DNA of 64,000 nt from Ewingella sp. CoE-038-23 (GTDB lineage Bacteria; Pseudomonadota; Gammaproteobacteria; Enterobacterales; Enterobacteriaceae). This document shows positions 29,815-40,621 of this stretch, in pieces. The DNA lies in NCBI RefSeq assembly GCF_040419245.1, contig NZ_JAZHOH010000001.1, positions 2,604,001 to 2,668,000 of the forward strand, written 5' to 3'. The notes under the pieces are model-generated. The model made no database searches. It saw only the letters and a program-made list of their open reading frames with translations, and was not told the origin of the DNA. A program made the position numbers and the translations under genes. Every line of letters begins with the position of its first letter. Within the stretch, counting starts at the first letter, position 1.

Positions 29815-31197
29815 TTATCGCAGGATAATGGCTTTGCAGCTTTTGCCTTTGATTTTGCCTTCCTGCAAGCGTTGCAGGGCTTTCTTGGCGCTTTTCTGGC
29901 GAATCGCTACATAGGCGTGAACCGGGAACATATCGATTTTCCCCACTTCTGCCGCCGTCAGCCCGGCATCACCGGTCAAGGCACCGAGAATATCGCCGGG
30001 ACGGATCTTGGCTTTGCGGCCGCCGTCAATGCACAGGGTGGCCATTTCTGGGTCCAGCGCCACTGGCGTTGCCGACATGACCTGCGCGGCAGGCTGCCAA
30101 ACCACGGCCTGACGGGTGTAATCTTCCAGCGCGTGAACGCGCACCATTTCCTGCGGCGTGACCAGACTCACCGCCAAGCCGCTGGTGCCTGCACGGCCCG
30201 TACGGCCTACGCGGTGGACGTGGACTTCCGGATCAAACGACAGCTCGTAGTTGATCACCAGACTCAGCTGTTTGATGTCCAAACCGCGCGCGGCGACGTC
30301 GGTTGCCACCAGCACGCGGCAACTGCCGTTGGAGAAACGCACCAACACACGATCGCGGTCGCGCTGTTCCAAATCGCCATTTAGCGCCAGCGCGCTAATG
30401 CCCTTGCCTGCCAGTGCTTCGTAAATCTCCTGGCAGTCGCGCTTGGTGTTACAGAACACCACGCAGGAAGCTGGCTGGTGCTGATACAGTACCGCCGTGA
30501 GCAGCGCCAGACGCTGGTTGCGGTCAGTTTCGATGAACACTTGTTTGATGTCGGCAATGTCATCTTCGCCTTCAATTTCAACTTTCACTGGCTGACGCTG
30601 GAATTTGTTGCTGATGCGCTCGATGCCTTCCGGATAAGTGGCGGAGAACAGCAGGGTTTGGCGATCTTGCGGCGCGTAGCTCACTACGTCTTCGATATCT
30701 TCGTTAAAGCCCATATCCAGCATGCGATCCGCTTCGTCCAGCACCAGTACTTTCAGCTGATCCAGCTTCAGCGTGCCTTTACGCAGGTGCTCCTGAATAC
30801 GGCCCGGCGTGCCGACGATGATATGCGCGGGATGCACCAGAGACTCAAGCTGAGGTCCGATGGCCTGGCCGCCGCACAGGGTCAAAATTTTAATGTTCTG
30901 GGTGAAACGCGCCAGACGGCGCAGCTCTTTGCTGACCTGATCGGCCAGTTCACGGGTTGGACAGAGCACCAGCGACTGGGTCACGAATTGCCCGACGGTG
31001 ATTTTATCCAGCAGCCCGATGCCAAACGCGGCCGTTTTACCGCTGCCCGTTTTGGCTTTGGCGCGGACGTCCTGCCCTTGCAGGATAGCCGGTAAAGACG
31101 CGGCCTGAATGGGGGTCATTTCGGCATAACCCAGCTCGGACAAGTTAGATAGCTGCTCGGCGGGCAGTGGCAGGACGGAGAATGAATGCGTGCTCAA
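29815..31197 (-). CDS. dbpA: ATP-dependent RNA helicase DbpA
   Basis: A 460-residue DEAD-box helicase that acts on 23S rRNA hairpin 92 during 50S assembly. Motifs are visible in order: Q motif (MTPIQAASLPAIL), AKTGSGKTAAFG, PTRELADQ, VLDEADRML, FSATYPEG, VLVATDVAARGLD and HRVGRTGRAGT. The C-terminal RRM-like domain (TLCIDGGRKAKIRPGDILGA) is specific to DbpA. In E. coli dbpA is elsewhere on the map, so its place between yebF and a csp gene is a lineage feature. Confidence 0.96.
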   Translation of the reverse strand: MSTHSFSVLPLPAEQLSNLSELGYAEMTPIQAASLPAILQGQDVRAKAKTGSGKTAAFGIGLLDKITVGQFVTQSLVLCPTRELADQVSKELRRLARFTQNIKILTLCGGQAIGPQLESLVHPAHIIVGTPGRIQEHLRKGTLKLDQLKVLVLDEADRMLDMGFNEDIEDVVSYAPQDRQTLLFSATYPEGIERISNKFQRQPVKVEIEGEDDIADIKQVFIETDRNQRLALLTAVLYQHQPASCVVFCNTKRDCQEIYEALAGKGISALALNGDLEQRDRDRVLVRFSNGSCRVLVATDVAARGLDIKQLSLVINYELSFDPEVHVHRVGRTGRAGTSGLAVSLVTPQEMVRVHALEDYTRQAVVWQPAAQVMSATPVALDPEMATLCIDGGRKAKIRPGDILGALTGDAGLTAAEVGKIDMFPVHAYVAIRQKSAKKALQRLQEGKIKGKSCKAIILR

Positions 31198-31320
31198 GGC
31201 GATAACTCTTTATATAAGGCAGAAAATTGGGGGGCAGCGACGGAAAAAACGGCGCCATGATTTGGGCTAAATGATAACAGAGAGACGGCCTGCCCGCCTT
31301 ACTCAGCGAACGTCATGCAC

Positions 31321-31348
31321 AAAAAAACCCGCACTAGGCGGGTTTTTC
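31321..31348 (-). terminator. Terminator of the cspE-like gene (bidirectional)
   Basis: Stem AAACCCGC / GCGGGTTT with A and T tracts on the two sides, between the convergently read ends of the csp gene and the upstream region of dbpA. It is nearly the same as the terminator after cspC at 47181. Confidence 0.85.
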
Positions 31349-31418
31349 ATGCTGTGCAGCGACAGATTGTCTGTCACTGCCCCGAGGTCAAGACGCTCAG
31401 GCGTTTTTGCTGTAAGAC

Positions 31419-31628
31419 TTACAGTGCAACAACGTTAGCAGCGGACGGGCCACGTGGGCTGTCCTGAATGGTGAACTCAACGTTCTGACCTTCGGCCAGC
31501 GTTTTGAAACCATCGCTGTTAATTGCGGAGAAATGCACGAAAACGTCTTTAGAACCGTCGGCCGGAGTGATGAAACCGAAACCTTTGCTTTCGTTGAACC
31601 ACTTGACCTGACCAGTTAACTTACTCAT
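31419..31628 (-). CDS. cspE: Cold-shock-family RNA chaperone, CspE-like
   Basis: A 69-residue single cold-shock domain. RNP1 (KGFGFI) and RNP2 (VFVHF) are intact, as is the Trp in VKWFNESKG. The C-terminal [10 protein letters not shown] matches CspE rather than CspC. Such proteins melt RNA secondary structure and act as transcription antiterminators. A good AGGATATA-type ribosome site precedes the ATG at 31628. Divergent purT starts 227 bp away. The assignment to cspE over cspA-type paralogues is by residue similarity only. Confidence 0.85.
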   Translation of the reverse strand: MSKLTGQVKWFNESKGFGFITPADGSKDVFVHFSAINSDGFKTLAEGQNVEFTIQDSPRGPSAANVVAL

Positions 31629-31726
31629 TTTTATATCCTTTACTATTTTAAAAGCATCCGCCTCGATCGCGAGTGCAGTGATATTAACGCATATTCAGCC
31701 GCCTCACGCAAATCGCACTCTTTGCC

Positions 31727-31764
31727 GCGCAATCGTTTTCGTCGCCTTTTTTTTCCGTTATAAT
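31727..31764 (+). promoter_or_regulatory. PurR-like box and -10 of purT
   Basis: GCGCAATCGTTTTCGT (31727-31742) fits the PurR operator ACGCAAACGTTTTCNT with few changes. TATAAT follows at 31759-31764, so the box covers the -35 region. This fits hypoxanthine/guanine-PurR repression of purT. The ATG lies 90 bp downstream. Confidence 0.7.
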
Positions 31765-31854
31765 GCGCCCGAACTGCTCACAGGGCGGCGAATTTGGCCT
31801 ATGAATGCGCCATCAGCACACCTTTTCAACCACCACAGATCTGGGTACGAAGCT

Positions 31855-33033
31855 ATGTTAACCATTGGTACTGCACTGCGCACCGGCGCGACTCGCGTCA
31901 TGTTATTGGGTTCCGGCGAGTTGGGTAAAGAAGTCGCCCTTGAATGCCAGCGTCTTGGTCTGGAAGTGATTGCCGTTGACCGCTATGCCGATGCTCCCGC
32001 CATGCAGGTTGCCCATCGTAGCCACGTGATCAACATGCTCGACGGCGAGGCGCTGAAGCAGGTTATTGAGAGCGAACGCCCTGATTTCATCGTGCCTGAG
32101 ATTGAAGCTATCGCCACCAGCATGCTGGTCGAATTAGAAAAAATGGGCCACAACGTGGTGCCGACCGCCGAAGCCACGCGCCTGACTATGAACCGCGAAG
32201 GCATTCGCCGCCTGGCCGCTGAAACCCTGAAGCTGCCAACTTCTACTTATAAATTTGCCGACGATGAAGCCGCTTTCCGCGCCGCCGTCGATGAAATTGG
32301 CTATCCGTGCATCATCAAGCCGGTAATGAGTTCCTCCGGCAAAGGCCAGAGCCTGATCCGCAGCGAAGCGACATTACAGCAGGCGTGGGACTACGCCCAA
32401 CAGGGTGGTCGCGCCGGTGGCGGTCGCGTGATTGTGGAAGGTCTGGTGAAGTTTGATTTCGAAATTACCCTGCTGACCATCAGCGCGGTGGACGGCATTC
32501 ACTTCTGCGCGCCAATCGGCCATCGTCAGGAAGATGGCGACTACCGCGAATCCTGGCAGCCGCAGCAAATGAGCGAGCTGGCGCTGCAACGCGCCAAAGA
32601 TATCGCCGAAAGCGTGGTGAAAGCCTTGGGTGGCAAGGGTTTGTTCGGGGTTGAGCTGTTTATCTGCGGCGATGACGTGGTGTTCAGCGAAGTCTCCCCG
32701 CGCCCTCACGATACCGGCATGGTGACCCTAATTTCTCAGGACTTGTCAGAGTTCGCTCTGCACGTGCGCGCCTTCCTCGGCCTGCCGATTAGCCAGATTC
32801 GCCAGTTTGGCCCGTCGGCTTCTGCGGTGATTTTGCCTGAGCTGACCAGCAACAACGTCACCTTCAGCGGGCTGGAAAATGCTTTAGTTGGCTCGAATCA
32901 GGTTCGTCTGTTCGGTAAGCCAGAAATTAGCGGCAAACGCCGTCTGGGCGTGGCGCTGTCTATCGGCGACAGCGTGGAAGAAGCCGTCGAAACGGCCAAG
33001 AAAGCCGCGGCGGCGGTGGTGGTTAAGGGCTAA
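31855..33033 (+). CDS. purT: Formate-dependent GAR transformylase
   Basis: Phosphoribosylglycinamide formyltransferase 2, an ATP-grasp enzyme that uses formate and ATP for the third step of purine synthesis. The 392-residue length from the ATG at 31855 equals E. coli; the frame is open upstream to 31678, but that region holds the promoter. Motifs include [30 protein letters not shown] (ATP loop), [16 protein letters not shown] and [16 protein letters not shown]. Confidence 0.97.
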   Translation: MLTIGTALRTGATRVMLLGSGELGKEVALECQRLGLEVIAVDRYADAPAMQVAHRSHVINMLDGEALKQVIESERPDFIVPEIEAIATSMLVELEKMGHNVVPTAEATRLTMNREGIRRLAAETLKLPTSTYKFADDEAAFRAAVDEIGYPCIIKPVMSSSGKGQSLIRSEATLQQAWDYAQQGGRAGGGRVIVEGLVKFDFEITLLTISAVDGIHFCAPIGHRQEDGDYRESWQPQQMSELALQRAKDIAESVVKALGGKGLFGVELFICGDDVVFSEVSPRPHDTGMVTLISQDLSEFALHVRAFLGLPISQIRQFGPSASAVILPELTSNNVTFSGLENALVGSNQVRLFGKPEISGKRRLGVALSIGDSVEEAVETAKKAAAAVVVKG

Positions 33034-33059
33034 ACCTTTTTCTGCTGATGTTTAATGCA

Positions 33060-33094
33060 AAAAAAACCGGGCCTGCGAAGAACCCGGTTTTTTT
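33060..33094. terminator. Terminator between purT and yoaH
   Basis: Stem AAAACCGGG / CCCGGTTTT with A and T runs on either side, so it can end purT (plus) and yoaH (minus). Confidence 0.8.
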
Positions 33095-33129
33095 ATCTCT
33101 TGCGCCCGGCTTCTCAGCCCGGCTCGGCA

Positions 33130-33309
33130 TTATTCGTCTTCGTCATCAAAAATAACGGTAACGCGATCGCCCTGATGCTTGGTGCGGATTTCATCCGCCA
33201 CCGTGGCAATGGCTTCGCCGCTGCTCATGCCGTCGGCCATCAATTGGCGGATACGGTCGGCGGCCTGTTCCTGTTCGCTATGTGAAAGTGAAGGCATACC
33301 TGTCAGCAT
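33130..33309 (-). CDS. yoaH: YoaH family protein (UPF0181)
   Basis: A 59-residue cytosolic protein of unknown function, [20 protein letters not shown] to the acidic tail FDDEDE. It matches E. coli YoaH in length (59) and pattern ([20 protein letters not shown]). The start at 33309 is used instead of an upstream frame start at 33366. It is divergent from pabB, as its E. coli relative is next to pabB. Confidence 0.9.
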   Translation of the reverse strand: MLTGMPSLSHSEQEQAADRIRQLMADGMSSGEAIATVADEIRTKHQGDRVTVIFDDEDE

Positions 33310-33499
33310 GGGAGTGTCCTGTTTCTGGGTCATGAGGGAAATACGGTCAGCAATGTCGCCATTCAAGCGCCACTACAACGTGAAGGACCGCCAGTATACT
33401 CCTTCTTGCTGCATTGGCCTATGCAGCTTTCAGGGGCGTAAATCTATGTTAGGATCGCCCCCTGTTCCAGCCCATTCGTCAGACATCGTGAAGCCATCC

Positions 33500-34876
33500 A
33501 TGCAGCCTGCCCAGACTTACCGTTTACATACGCTCCCTTACCATCCTGACGCCCTGCTGACGCGGTTCGCGCCGCTCTCTGCTCAGCCGTGGGCCATGCT
33601 GCTGCACTCCGGCTCGGCGGATCACGCCCATAATCGCTTTGATATTTTGGTCGCCGATCCGTTGATCCGGCTGACCACCCGTGGCGACAGCACGGAGATT
33701 GCCAGCGCGACAGGCACTCAGGTGAGCGACGCGGATCCTTTTCTGCTTATAGAGCAGCAGTTGCAGCACTCAGGGCTGCGGGCCGAGTCTCGTGAAGACT
33801 TGCCGTTTCTCGGCGGCGCGCTGGGGCTGTTCGGCTATGATTTGGGCCGTCGGATAGAAAGCCTGCCGAGCATTGCCGCGCAGGATATTCGGCTGCCCGA
33901 CATGGCGGTAGGCATTTATGACTGGGCGCTGATTGCCGATCACCACTTGCAGCGCCTAACGCTGGTGTGCCACGGCGACATTCAGCAGCGTCTGGCTTGG
34001 CTTGAATCTCAGCCCCCGGCGGCGGAAAGCAGCGAATTTACGCTGCACGGCAACTGGCAGGCCAACATGAGCCGCGAGCAGTATGGCGCGAAGTTCCGCC
34101 AGATTCAGGAGTACCTGCACAGCGGCGACTGCTACCAAATCAATCTGGCGCAACGTTTTTCCACCCGCTATTCCGGGGACGAGTGGCAAGCCTTCCTGAC
34201 GCTGAACGCCGCTAACCGTGCCCCCTTCTCAGCCTTTATTCGTCTGCCGGACAACGCTGTGCTGAGCCTCTCGCCGGAGCGTTTCCTGTGGCTGGAGAAC
34301 CAGCGCGTGCAGACGCGCCCGATCAAAGGCACCCTGCCGCGCTTAGCCGATCCGCAGGCCGATGCCCAACAGGCGCTGCGCCTCGCGGCGTCAGAGAAGG
34401 ATCGCGCGGAGAATCTGATGATTGTCGATTTGCTGCGTAACGACATCGGACGCGTCGCTACGCCCGGCAGCGTCCGAGTGCCGGAACTGTTCGTGGTCGA
34501 GCCATTCCCGGCGGTACATCACTTAGTCAGCACCATCACCGCCGACCTCCCGGCGGCGTGCCACGGCAGTGATTTATTACGCGCCTGCTTCCCCGGCGGC
34601 TCTATTACCGGCGCGCCAAAAGTCCGCGCCATGCAGATTATTGAGGAGCTGGAGCCGCATCGCCGTAACGCCTATTGCGGCAGCATCGCCTATATTAGTT
34701 GTTGTGGCACGATGGACAGCAACATAACTATTCGCACGCTATTGACCGAGGGCGATCACATTTATTGCTGGGCGGGCGGTGGTATTGTGGCGGACAGCGT
34801 AGAACAGGCGGAATATCAGGAGACTTTCGACAAAGTGGCCCGAATTCTGCCCCAACTGGGAGAACCTAAGCATTGA
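33500..34876 (+). CDS. pabB: Aminodeoxychorismate synthase component I
   Basis: A 458-residue chorismate-binding enzyme. With PabA it makes 4-amino-4-deoxychorismate for p-aminobenzoate and folate. Conserved parts include [59 protein letters not shown] and [20 protein letters not shown]. The ATG at 33500 gives the family length (E. coli 453); the frame is open further upstream but overlaps yoaH. Its TGA overlaps the nudL ATG. Confidence 0.96.
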   Translation: MQPAQTYRLHTLPYHPDALLTRFAPLSAQPWAMLLHSGSADHAHNRFDILVADPLIRLTTRGDSTEIASATGTQVSDADPFLLIEQQLQHSGLRAESREDLPFLGGALGLFGYDLGRRIESLPSIAAQDIRLPDMAVGIYDWALIADHHLQRLTLVCHGDIQQRLAWLESQPPAAESSEFTLHGNWQANMSREQYGAKFRQIQEYLHSGDCYQINLAQRFSTRYSGDEWQAFLTLNAANRAPFSAFIRLPDNAVLSLSPERFLWLENQRVQTRPIKGTLPRLADPQADAQQALRLAASEKDRAENLMIVDLLRNDIGRVATPGSVRVPELFVVEPFPAVHHLVSTITADLPAACHGSDLLRACFPGGSITGAPKVRAMQIIEELEPHRRNAYCGSIAYISCCGTMDSNITIRTLLTEGDHIYCWAGGGIVADSVEQAEYQETFDKVARILPQLGEPKH

Positions 34877-35475
34877 TGAGCCTTGAAAAAGCGACCGAGA
34901 TGCCGCGTTATTCACCTGCGGTAGAAGAGTTCGTGCGCCGTTTCCAACTGCAACTCCCGGCCTCGGCGCCAGCCAAGGTGACGGGGAAACGTCAGGCGGC
35001 GGTGCTTATTCCGATCATCTGCCGCGAGCAGCCGACGCTGCTGCTCACCCGCCGCTCTGACCGCCTGCGCAAGCACGCCGGGCAGGTCGCCTTCCCCGGC
35101 GGCGCGGTGGATGCCTCGGACTCTTCTATTATCTTCACCGCGCTGCGTGAAGCTCAGGAGGAGGTGGCCATCCCCTACGGCGACGTCAACGTGCTCGGCA
35201 CGCTGGCCCCGCTCGACAGCAGCACGGGTTTTCAGGTCACGCCGGTGGTCGGGCTGCTGCCGGTAGATGTGCCGCTGCACCCCTGCGAAGACGAAGTGGC
35301 CGAGCTGTTCGAGATGCCGCTGGAAGAGGCGTTTAACCTGTCGCGCTATCACCCGCTGGATATCCATCGCGCTGGCACTCACCATCGCGTTTACCTTTCC
35401 TGGTATCAGCAGCAGTTCGTTTGGGGGCTGACCGCCGCCATTATTCGCCGTCTGGCGGAGCAAATTCGCGCCTAA
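34876..35475 (+). CDS. nudL: Nudix hydrolase NudL
   Basis: A 199-residue Nudix pyrophosphohydrolase of the CoA-pyrophosphatase-like UPF0035 group. The Nudix box follows the family spacing: [11 protein letters not shown]...[12 protein letters not shown]. The UPF0035 segment [20 protein letters not shown] is also present. The start codon shares a base with the pabB stop (TGATG), so it is translationally coupled to pabB as in E. coli. A TTG three bases earlier is less likely. Confidence 0.93.
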   Translation: MSLEKATEMPRYSPAVEEFVRRFQLQLPASAPAKVTGKRQAAVLIPIICREQPTLLLTRRSDRLRKHAGQVAFPGGAVDASDSSIIFTALREAQEEVAIPYGDVNVLGTLAPLDSSTGFQVTPVVGLLPVDVPLHPCEDEVAELFEMPLEEAFNLSRYHPLDIHRAGTHHRVYLSWYQQQFVWGLTAAIIRRLAEQIRA

Positions 35476-35699
35476 TCCCCTCTTTTGATGTGGCCATAAT
35501 TTACACATTGGTCACATTTCGGCATCAAATTACTTTATTTCATGCGAAAAAAGCCACTTTAGGTCACAGGGCCTTTTACACTGTGTGTTAAGTCCGGAAT
35601 AAAACTGCGATAATCCACTGCTAAAGATTAATTAAACAGTAAATCTATCCGGGCATGATGCACATGACAGTGCCATCGGCCAAAACAGGAGTATTCAAC

Positions 35700-37064
35700 G
35701 TGATTAGCGTTTTCGACATGTTCAAGGTCGGTATTGGTCCTTCCAGCTCCCACACGCTGGGGCCGATGAAAGCGGGCAAACAGTTTGTGGATGACCTGCT
35801 CGAAAAAGGCATGATGGCCGACGTCACTCGCGTTGCGGTAGATGTCTATGGCTCGCTGTCGCTGACGGGTAAAGGACACCATACTGATATCGCCATTATC
35901 CTCGGGTTAGCGGGCAACAAGCCTGACACCGTGGACATTGATGGCATTCCGCACTTCATTCGCGATGTCGAGCAGCGCCGCCGTTTGCCGCTGGGCGACA
36001 CCCACCACGAAGTCGATTTCCCGCAGGACACCGGCATGGTGTTCCGCAATGAAAATCTGTCCAAACATGAAAATGGCATGCAGATCCACGCTTTTGCGGG
36101 CGACAAGCTGCTGTACAGCAAAACCTACTACTCGGTCGGCGGTGGTTTTATCGTCGATGATGAGCATTTCGGCCAGCCGGTACTGGATCAGGTCACCGTG
36201 CCTTACGCCTTTAACTCGGCGAGCGAAATGCTGGCGAAGTGCAAAGAGACAGGCCTGTCGCTGTCTGCGCTGATGATGAAGAACGAGCTGGCGCAGCACA
36301 GCAAGCAGGATATTGAGCTGTATTTCGAAAATATCTGGCAGACCATGAAGGCCTGTATCGATCGCGGGTTGAACACCGAAGGCGTGCTGCCGGGGCCGCT
36401 GCGCGTGCCGCGTCGCGCTCCTGCCCTGCGCCGGATGCTGGTGTCCAACGATAAGCTCTCCAATGACCCGATGAACGTCATTGACTGGGTGAATATGTTC
36501 GCGCTGGCGGTCAATGAAGAAAACGCCGCCGGTGGCCGCGTGGTGACGGCGCCGACCAACGGCGCCTGCGGAATCGTGCCGGCGGTTTTGGCCTATTATG
36601 ACCAGTTCATCGAATCCGTTAGCCCAGACATCTATTTGCGCTACTTCCTCACCTCCGGCGCTATCGGTATTCTGTACAAGATGAATGCCTCTATCTCCGG
36701 TGCGGAAGTGGGCTGTCAGGGTGAAGTGGGCGTGGCCTGCTCAATGGCGGCTGCCGGTCTGGCGGAACTGCTCGGCGGTAGCCCGGAGCAGGTATGCGTG
36801 GCGGCGGAAATCGGCATGGAACACAACCTCGGCCTGACCTGTGACCCGGTAGCCGGGCAAGTGCAGGTGCCTTGTATCGAGCGTAATGCGATTGCATCGG
36901 TGAAAGCGATTAACTCGGCGCGTATGGCCCTGCGCCGCACCAGCGAGCCTCGCGTTTCTCTGGATAAAGTGATCGAAACCATGTACGAAACCGGCAAAGA
37001 CATGAATGCCAAATACCGCGAAACCTCGCGGGGTGGTTTGGCCATCAAAGTACAGTGTGATTAA
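35700..37064 (+). CDS. sdaA: L-serine deaminase I
   Basis: L-serine dehydratase, a [4Fe-4S] enzyme that converts L-serine to pyruvate and ammonia. A GTG start at 35700 gives 454 residues, exactly the E. coli length, and the expected N-terminus ISVFDMFKVGIGPSSSHTLG. Cluster and active-site regions are visible in TAPTNGACGIVPAVLAYY, GCQGEVGVACSMAAAGLAE and GLTCDPVAGQVQVPCIERNA. An ATG at 35655 in the same frame is rejected for lack of family match. E. coli has the same pabB-nudL-sdaA order. Confidence 0.96.
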   Translation: MISVFDMFKVGIGPSSSHTLGPMKAGKQFVDDLLEKGMMADVTRVAVDVYGSLSLTGKGHHTDIAIILGLAGNKPDTVDIDGIPHFIRDVEQRRRLPLGDTHHEVDFPQDTGMVFRNENLSKHENGMQIHAFAGDKLLYSKTYYSVGGGFIVDDEHFGQPVLDQVTVPYAFNSASEMLAKCKETGLSLSALMMKNELAQHSKQDIELYFENIWQTMKACIDRGLNTEGVLPGPLRVPRRAPALRRMLVSNDKLSNDPMNVIDWVNMFALAVNEENAAGGRVVTAPTNGACGIVPAVLAYYDQFIESVSPDIYLRYFLTSGAIGILYKMNASISGAEVGCQGEVGVACSMAAAGLAELLGGSPEQVCVAAEIGMEHNLGLTCDPVAGQVQVPCIERNAIASVKAINSARMALRRTSEPRVSLDKVIETMYETGKDMNAKYRETSRGGLAIKVQCD

Positions 37065-37405
37065 CCTGCCTCAACGCTGATAGTTACCCCGGCCGCCCTC
37101 GGTTTTATGCAGTAATACCGAGAGGCGGCCGCATGAAATCTGCCCTTCAGTAAACTCCACAGCCATTTGTTCTCTATTAACAGAAACCCCCTGTAATATC
37201 AGGAAAAACTCATTTCACCCTCTTGCATTCTCCGCGGCTGCTACGGCATTCTGCGTTATTACTGAAACACGTGTTACGTCAGCTATTCTGGTTCACCAAC
37301 CCATAAAACGAATAAGCCGCTATCTTCGATGGTGGACATGATAAGGGCATTCATCCGTGACAACGTCACTTTCGCGCATTTTGTCGGAATTTGAGGAGCA
37401 GTAGT
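37065..37405. other. Intergenic region after sdaA with a large hairpin
   Basis: A GC-rich hairpin at about 37090-37132 (CGGCCGCCCTCGGT / ACCGAGAGGCGGCCG) lies 25 bp after the sdaA stop and probably ends its message, although no U-tract follows. The rest holds the pdeD promoter region, including the palindrome AACACGTGTT at 37266-37275. Confidence 0.5.
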
Positions 37406-38986
37406 ATGCCTTTTTCACCGATAGCGCTCGCAAAATATCGCTCCTACCGCGTGGCCTTCGCCGCCGCGATTGGCCTTTTCGCCCTGATCATGACGCTAGG
37501 TATTCGCATTTGCGAACAGAGCCGGGCCATCAGTTTGAATCAGCAGCGGCTGGCAAATCACACAGTGCAAAAACTGGAGAACCTTCTACAGCCTGCAACA
37601 AAAGTTTCGTTTGGCGACTTTATCGTGGCGGGTACCGGCTGCGCTCAGCAGCAAATCGGTTTGCAGCGCGCCGTGGCGAGAATTCAAACCCTGCGCGCCA
37701 TTGCCTTGGTGGTAAATGGCAAAATCGTCTGTTCGAGCCTCGCGGGTGCGCTACAGGTGGACTTCAACCAGCTACTGCCCGAACTGGCGTTAGGCAACAA
37801 GCGGGTGCAGCTGCGCTACTCGATCATGACGCCAGAAAGCATCCCGACGCTGGTGCAGTGGCAGCCGTTAGAAAACGATAATCGCAACGGCGTGCTGTTT
37901 GTCTATAACATCGGCATTCTGGGGAATTTCCTGCTAGAGCCGCAGCCGCCTTACGCCAATCGCATCGTGCTTAACGTGCTCAATCAGAGCCTGGAATACG
38001 ACAAAAACCACATTGTGCCGCGCAGCAAGCTCGGCGGTGATGAAGTGGTGCAGGCCTATTCCACCCATAATGATTTCTCCATTTCGCTGTATGGCGATAC
38101 CGCCACCACCATTGCCTGGGGCGACCTCCCTTCTCACCTGCCCCTATCACTGCTTATCAGCCTGCTGGTCGCCATCGCCACCTATTTGCTGTCCGCCAGC
38201 CGCCTCAGCCTGGGTTATCCGATTAGCCATGCTATCTCCCACCGCGAGTTTCAGGTCTATTGCCAGCCAATCATAAATAGCGCCAATGGCACCTGCGTCG
38301 GGGTTGAAACCCTGATGCGCTGGAAGAACCGCCGCCAGGAGTGGGTGTCGCCCGAGCTGTTCATCCCGCTGGCCGAGCAGCATGGGTTAATTATTCCGCT
38401 GACGCGCTACCTGCTGCGACAGGTGAGTGAGAACCTGCACCTTTTTCCGCCACGCGAAGACTTCTACATCAGCGTCAATGTCGCTGCGCAGCACTTCCAC
38501 AATATGGAAATCATTGATGACGTCCGCGATCTCTGGCTTTCCGCCAAGCCCGACGTCTCGCTGATGCTGGAGCTGACCGAGCGCACCCGACTGCAGGAGC
38601 TGAGCGCGCAGCATATAGCCAAGCTAAAAGCCATGGGAGTGATGCTGGCGATTGACGATTTCGGCACCGGACACAGCTCGCTGAGCTACCTCAAGGCACT
38701 GAATCCTGACGTGTTGAAGATTGACCGCGCCTTTACCGCTTCCATTGGCACTGACGCCATTAACGCCACGGTGACTGACACCATCATTACGTTGGCCCAT
38801 CGCCTGAAGCTGAAACTGATTGCCGAAGGGGTGGAGACGCTGGAGCAGGCCAACTACCTGCGCGAGCGTCAGGTGGATGCGCTACAGGGTTTTTACTTCG
38901 CCCGTCCGATGCCGATAGATATCTTCCCGCAGTGGCTTGAACGCTATGAGCAGAACAATCAGCTGGCCGCGCCATTTTCCTTCTAA
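37406..38986 (+). CDS. pdeD: CSS-motif EAL-domain c-di-GMP phosphodiesterase (PdeD/YoaD)
   Basis: A 526-residue inner-membrane phosphodiesterase that degrades c-di-GMP. A first helix (about residues 20-40) and a second one (about 245-262) bracket a periplasmic CSS domain with the signature VCSSLAG. This domain senses redox through DsbA/DsbB and is cleaved by periplasmic proteases in the family. The EAL domain has GVETLMRW (ETL variant of EAL), NVAAQHF, ELTERTR, IDDFGTGHSSL, LKIDRAF, AEGVET and QGFYFARPM, so the catalytic set looks complete. The ATG at 37406 follows GAGGAG; a TTG at 37391 in frame is inside that site. Confidence 0.92.
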   Translation: MPFSPIALAKYRSYRVAFAAAIGLFALIMTLGIRICEQSRAISLNQQRLANHTVQKLENLLQPATKVSFGDFIVAGTGCAQQQIGLQRAVARIQTLRAIALVVNGKIVCSSLAGALQVDFNQLLPELALGNKRVQLRYSIMTPESIPTLVQWQPLENDNRNGVLFVYNIGILGNFLLEPQPPYANRIVLNVLNQSLEYDKNHIVPRSKLGGDEVVQAYSTHNDFSISLYGDTATTIAWGDLPSHLPLSLLISLLVAIATYLLSASRLSLGYPISHAISHREFQVYCQPIINSANGTCVGVETLMRWKNRRQEWVSPELFIPLAEQHGLIIPLTRYLLRQVSENLHLFPPREDFYISVNVAAQHFHNMEIIDDVRDLWLSAKPDVSLMLELTERTRLQELSAQHIAKLKAMGVMLAIDDFGTGHSSLSYLKALNPDVLKIDRAFTASIGTDAINATVTDTIITLAHRLKLKLIAEGVETLEQANYLRERQVDALQGFYFARPMPIDIFPQWLERYEQNNQLAAPFSF

Positions 38987-39012
38987 GGAGGATTTTGGGC
39001 TGGGCAGAATAG

Positions 39013-39040
39013 AAAACGGCGACCGAAGTCGCCGTTTTTA
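39013..39040. terminator. Bidirectional terminator between pdeD and yoaE
   Basis: Stem AAAACGGCGAC / GTCGCCGTTTT with a CGAA loop, placed between convergent genes. Confidence 0.85.
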
Positions 39041-39061
39041 TTGCTGAATCACCCTGACAGG

Positions 39062-40621
39062 TTATTCGGCCTCGTGCCAATCATGCTCAGATTTAATCTT
39101 GGTTATCTTCACGCGCTCAATACGGTACTCGGCGAGTTCGATAATTTCGAATTTCAGCGGCGGGATCTCAATGATTTCCCCCACTTCAGGCATCTGTCCC
39201 GACTGGGCTAACAGCAGACCGGCCAACGAGGCGTAGTCGTCAGTTGGGCTGACCAGCTCGTAGGTGTCGAGGATCTGCTGCAAGAGGTGCAAATCGGTGC
39301 CACCCTTGGCAATCCAGCCGTCGCCATCGACGACCACGTCTGGGGTTTCATCCTCGTCCGGGAACTCACCGGCAATGGCTTCCAGCACGTCCAAAGGCGT
39401 GACCAGCCCTTGCACCACGCCAAATTCATTGCTGACAATCACCAAACGGCCTCTCGCACGGCGCAGAACCGACAACAGGTTGATGACGTCGATAGTTTCC
39501 GGCACCACGATTGGCGCAGTCTTTTCGGCAAAGGCGACAATGTTTTCGCCGTTTTCCAACGCCACCAGCAGGTCTTTAGCGCGCACCACGCCAATCACGT
39601 CATCCAGCGAGTGGCGACAGATTGGGAACAGGCTGTGCGGCGTGTCCAGCAGCTGCATGCGGATTTCCGCCGGAGAGCGTTCGCAGTCGACCCACGAGAT
39701 ATCCGCGCGCGGCGTCATGATGCTGCGCAGAGAGCGCGAAGCCAGCGTCAGGACGCCGCTAATCATGTGGCGCTCTTCTTCGGCGAAGGTTTCTTGGTTC
39801 GGCAGCGTCTGACGTTGATCGTCTTCTTCTTCATGACGGTGGCTTTTGCCCCCCATCAGGCGATGGATCGCCTCGGCCGTGCGTTCACGCATTGGACGAT
39901 TCGACTGGCTCTTGAGGAAGTTGCGACGCGCGATTTGGTTGAACAATTCGATAAGAATCGAGAAACCAATGGCGGCGTACAGGTAACCTTTCGGAATATG
40001 GAAACCAAAACCTTCCGCAATCAGGCTCAGACCAATCATCAGCAGGAAGCTCAGACAGAGCACCACTACCGTCGGGTGATTGTTCACAAAGCGCGTTAGC
40101 GACTTGGAGGCCAGCAGCATCACGCCCATGGCGATCACCACCGCGGTCATCATCACTGCAAGGTTATTCACCATACCGACGGCGGTGATCACCGCGTCGA
40201 GGGAGAATACCGCGTCGAGCACCACTATTTGCGCCACCACCGACCAGAAACTGGCGTAACCGCGGTTATTACCGCCGTGGCTTTGCTGCCCTTCCAACCG
40301 CTCATGCAGTTCAGTCGTGGCTTTGAATAGCAGGAATATCCCCCCCAGCAGCAGGATCAGGTCGCGCCCGGAGAAACTAAATTGCGCGATGCTGAACAGC
40401 GGCGTGGTGAGTTTCACCATCCATGAAATCAGTGACAGCAGGCCGAGGCGCATAATTAGCGCCAGTGACAGGCCGATAATACGGGCCTTGTCGCGCTGCT
40501 TTGGCGGCAGCTTGTCAGCCAGGATGGCGATGAAAACCAGGTTGTCGATGCCGAGAACAATTTCCAGCACGACCAGTGTCAGTAGACCGACCCAAATCGA
40601 TGGGTCCATTAAAAATTCCAT
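39062..40621 (-). CDS. yoaE: YoaE, TerC-type membrane protein with CBS and CorC domains
   Basis: A 519-residue inner-membrane protein. Residues 1-240 form the TerC-like transporter part ([35 protein letters not shown], both with the conserved membrane Asp). Next come a CBS pair ([12 protein letters not shown]...[20 protein letters not shown]) and a C-terminal CorC/HlyC domain. TerC proteins have been tied to manganese export in other bacteria, which would fit mntP 4 kb away, but this is inference. The length matches E. coli YoaE (518). Confidence 0.93.
   Translation of the reverse strand: MEFLMDPSIWVGLLTLVVLEIVLGIDNLVFIAILADKLPPKQRDKARIIGLSLALIMRLGLLSLISWMVKLTTPLFSIAQFSFSGRDLILLLGGIFLLFKATTELHERLEGQQSHGGNNRGYASFWSVVAQIVVLDAVFSLDAVITAVGMVNNLAVMMTAVVIAMGVMLLASKSLTRFVNNHPTVVVLCLSFLLMIGLSLIAEGFGFHIPKGYLYAAIGFSILIELFNQIARRNFLKSQSNRPMRERTAEAIHRLMGGKSHRHEEEDDQRQTLPNQETFAEEERHMISGVLTLASRSLRSIMTPRADISWVDCERSPAEIRMQLLDTPHSLFPICRHSLDDVIGVVRAKDLLVALENGENIVAFAEKTAPIVVPETIDVINLLSVLRRARGRLVIVSNEFGVVQGLVTPLDVLEAIAGEFPDEDETPDVVVDGDGWIAKGGTDLHLLQQILDTYELVSPTDDYASLAGLLLAQSGQMPEVGEIIEIPPLKFEIIELAEYRIERVKITKIKSEHDWHEAE

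Noticed and set aside
33179..33499. 107-codon N-terminal extension of pabB
   Set aside because: It overlaps the conserved yoaH gene on the other strand and is absent from the PabB family length.
39287..40099. 270-codon plus-strand frame
   Set aside because: Antisense shadow of yoaE; low-complexity His/Gln/Arg-rich translation.
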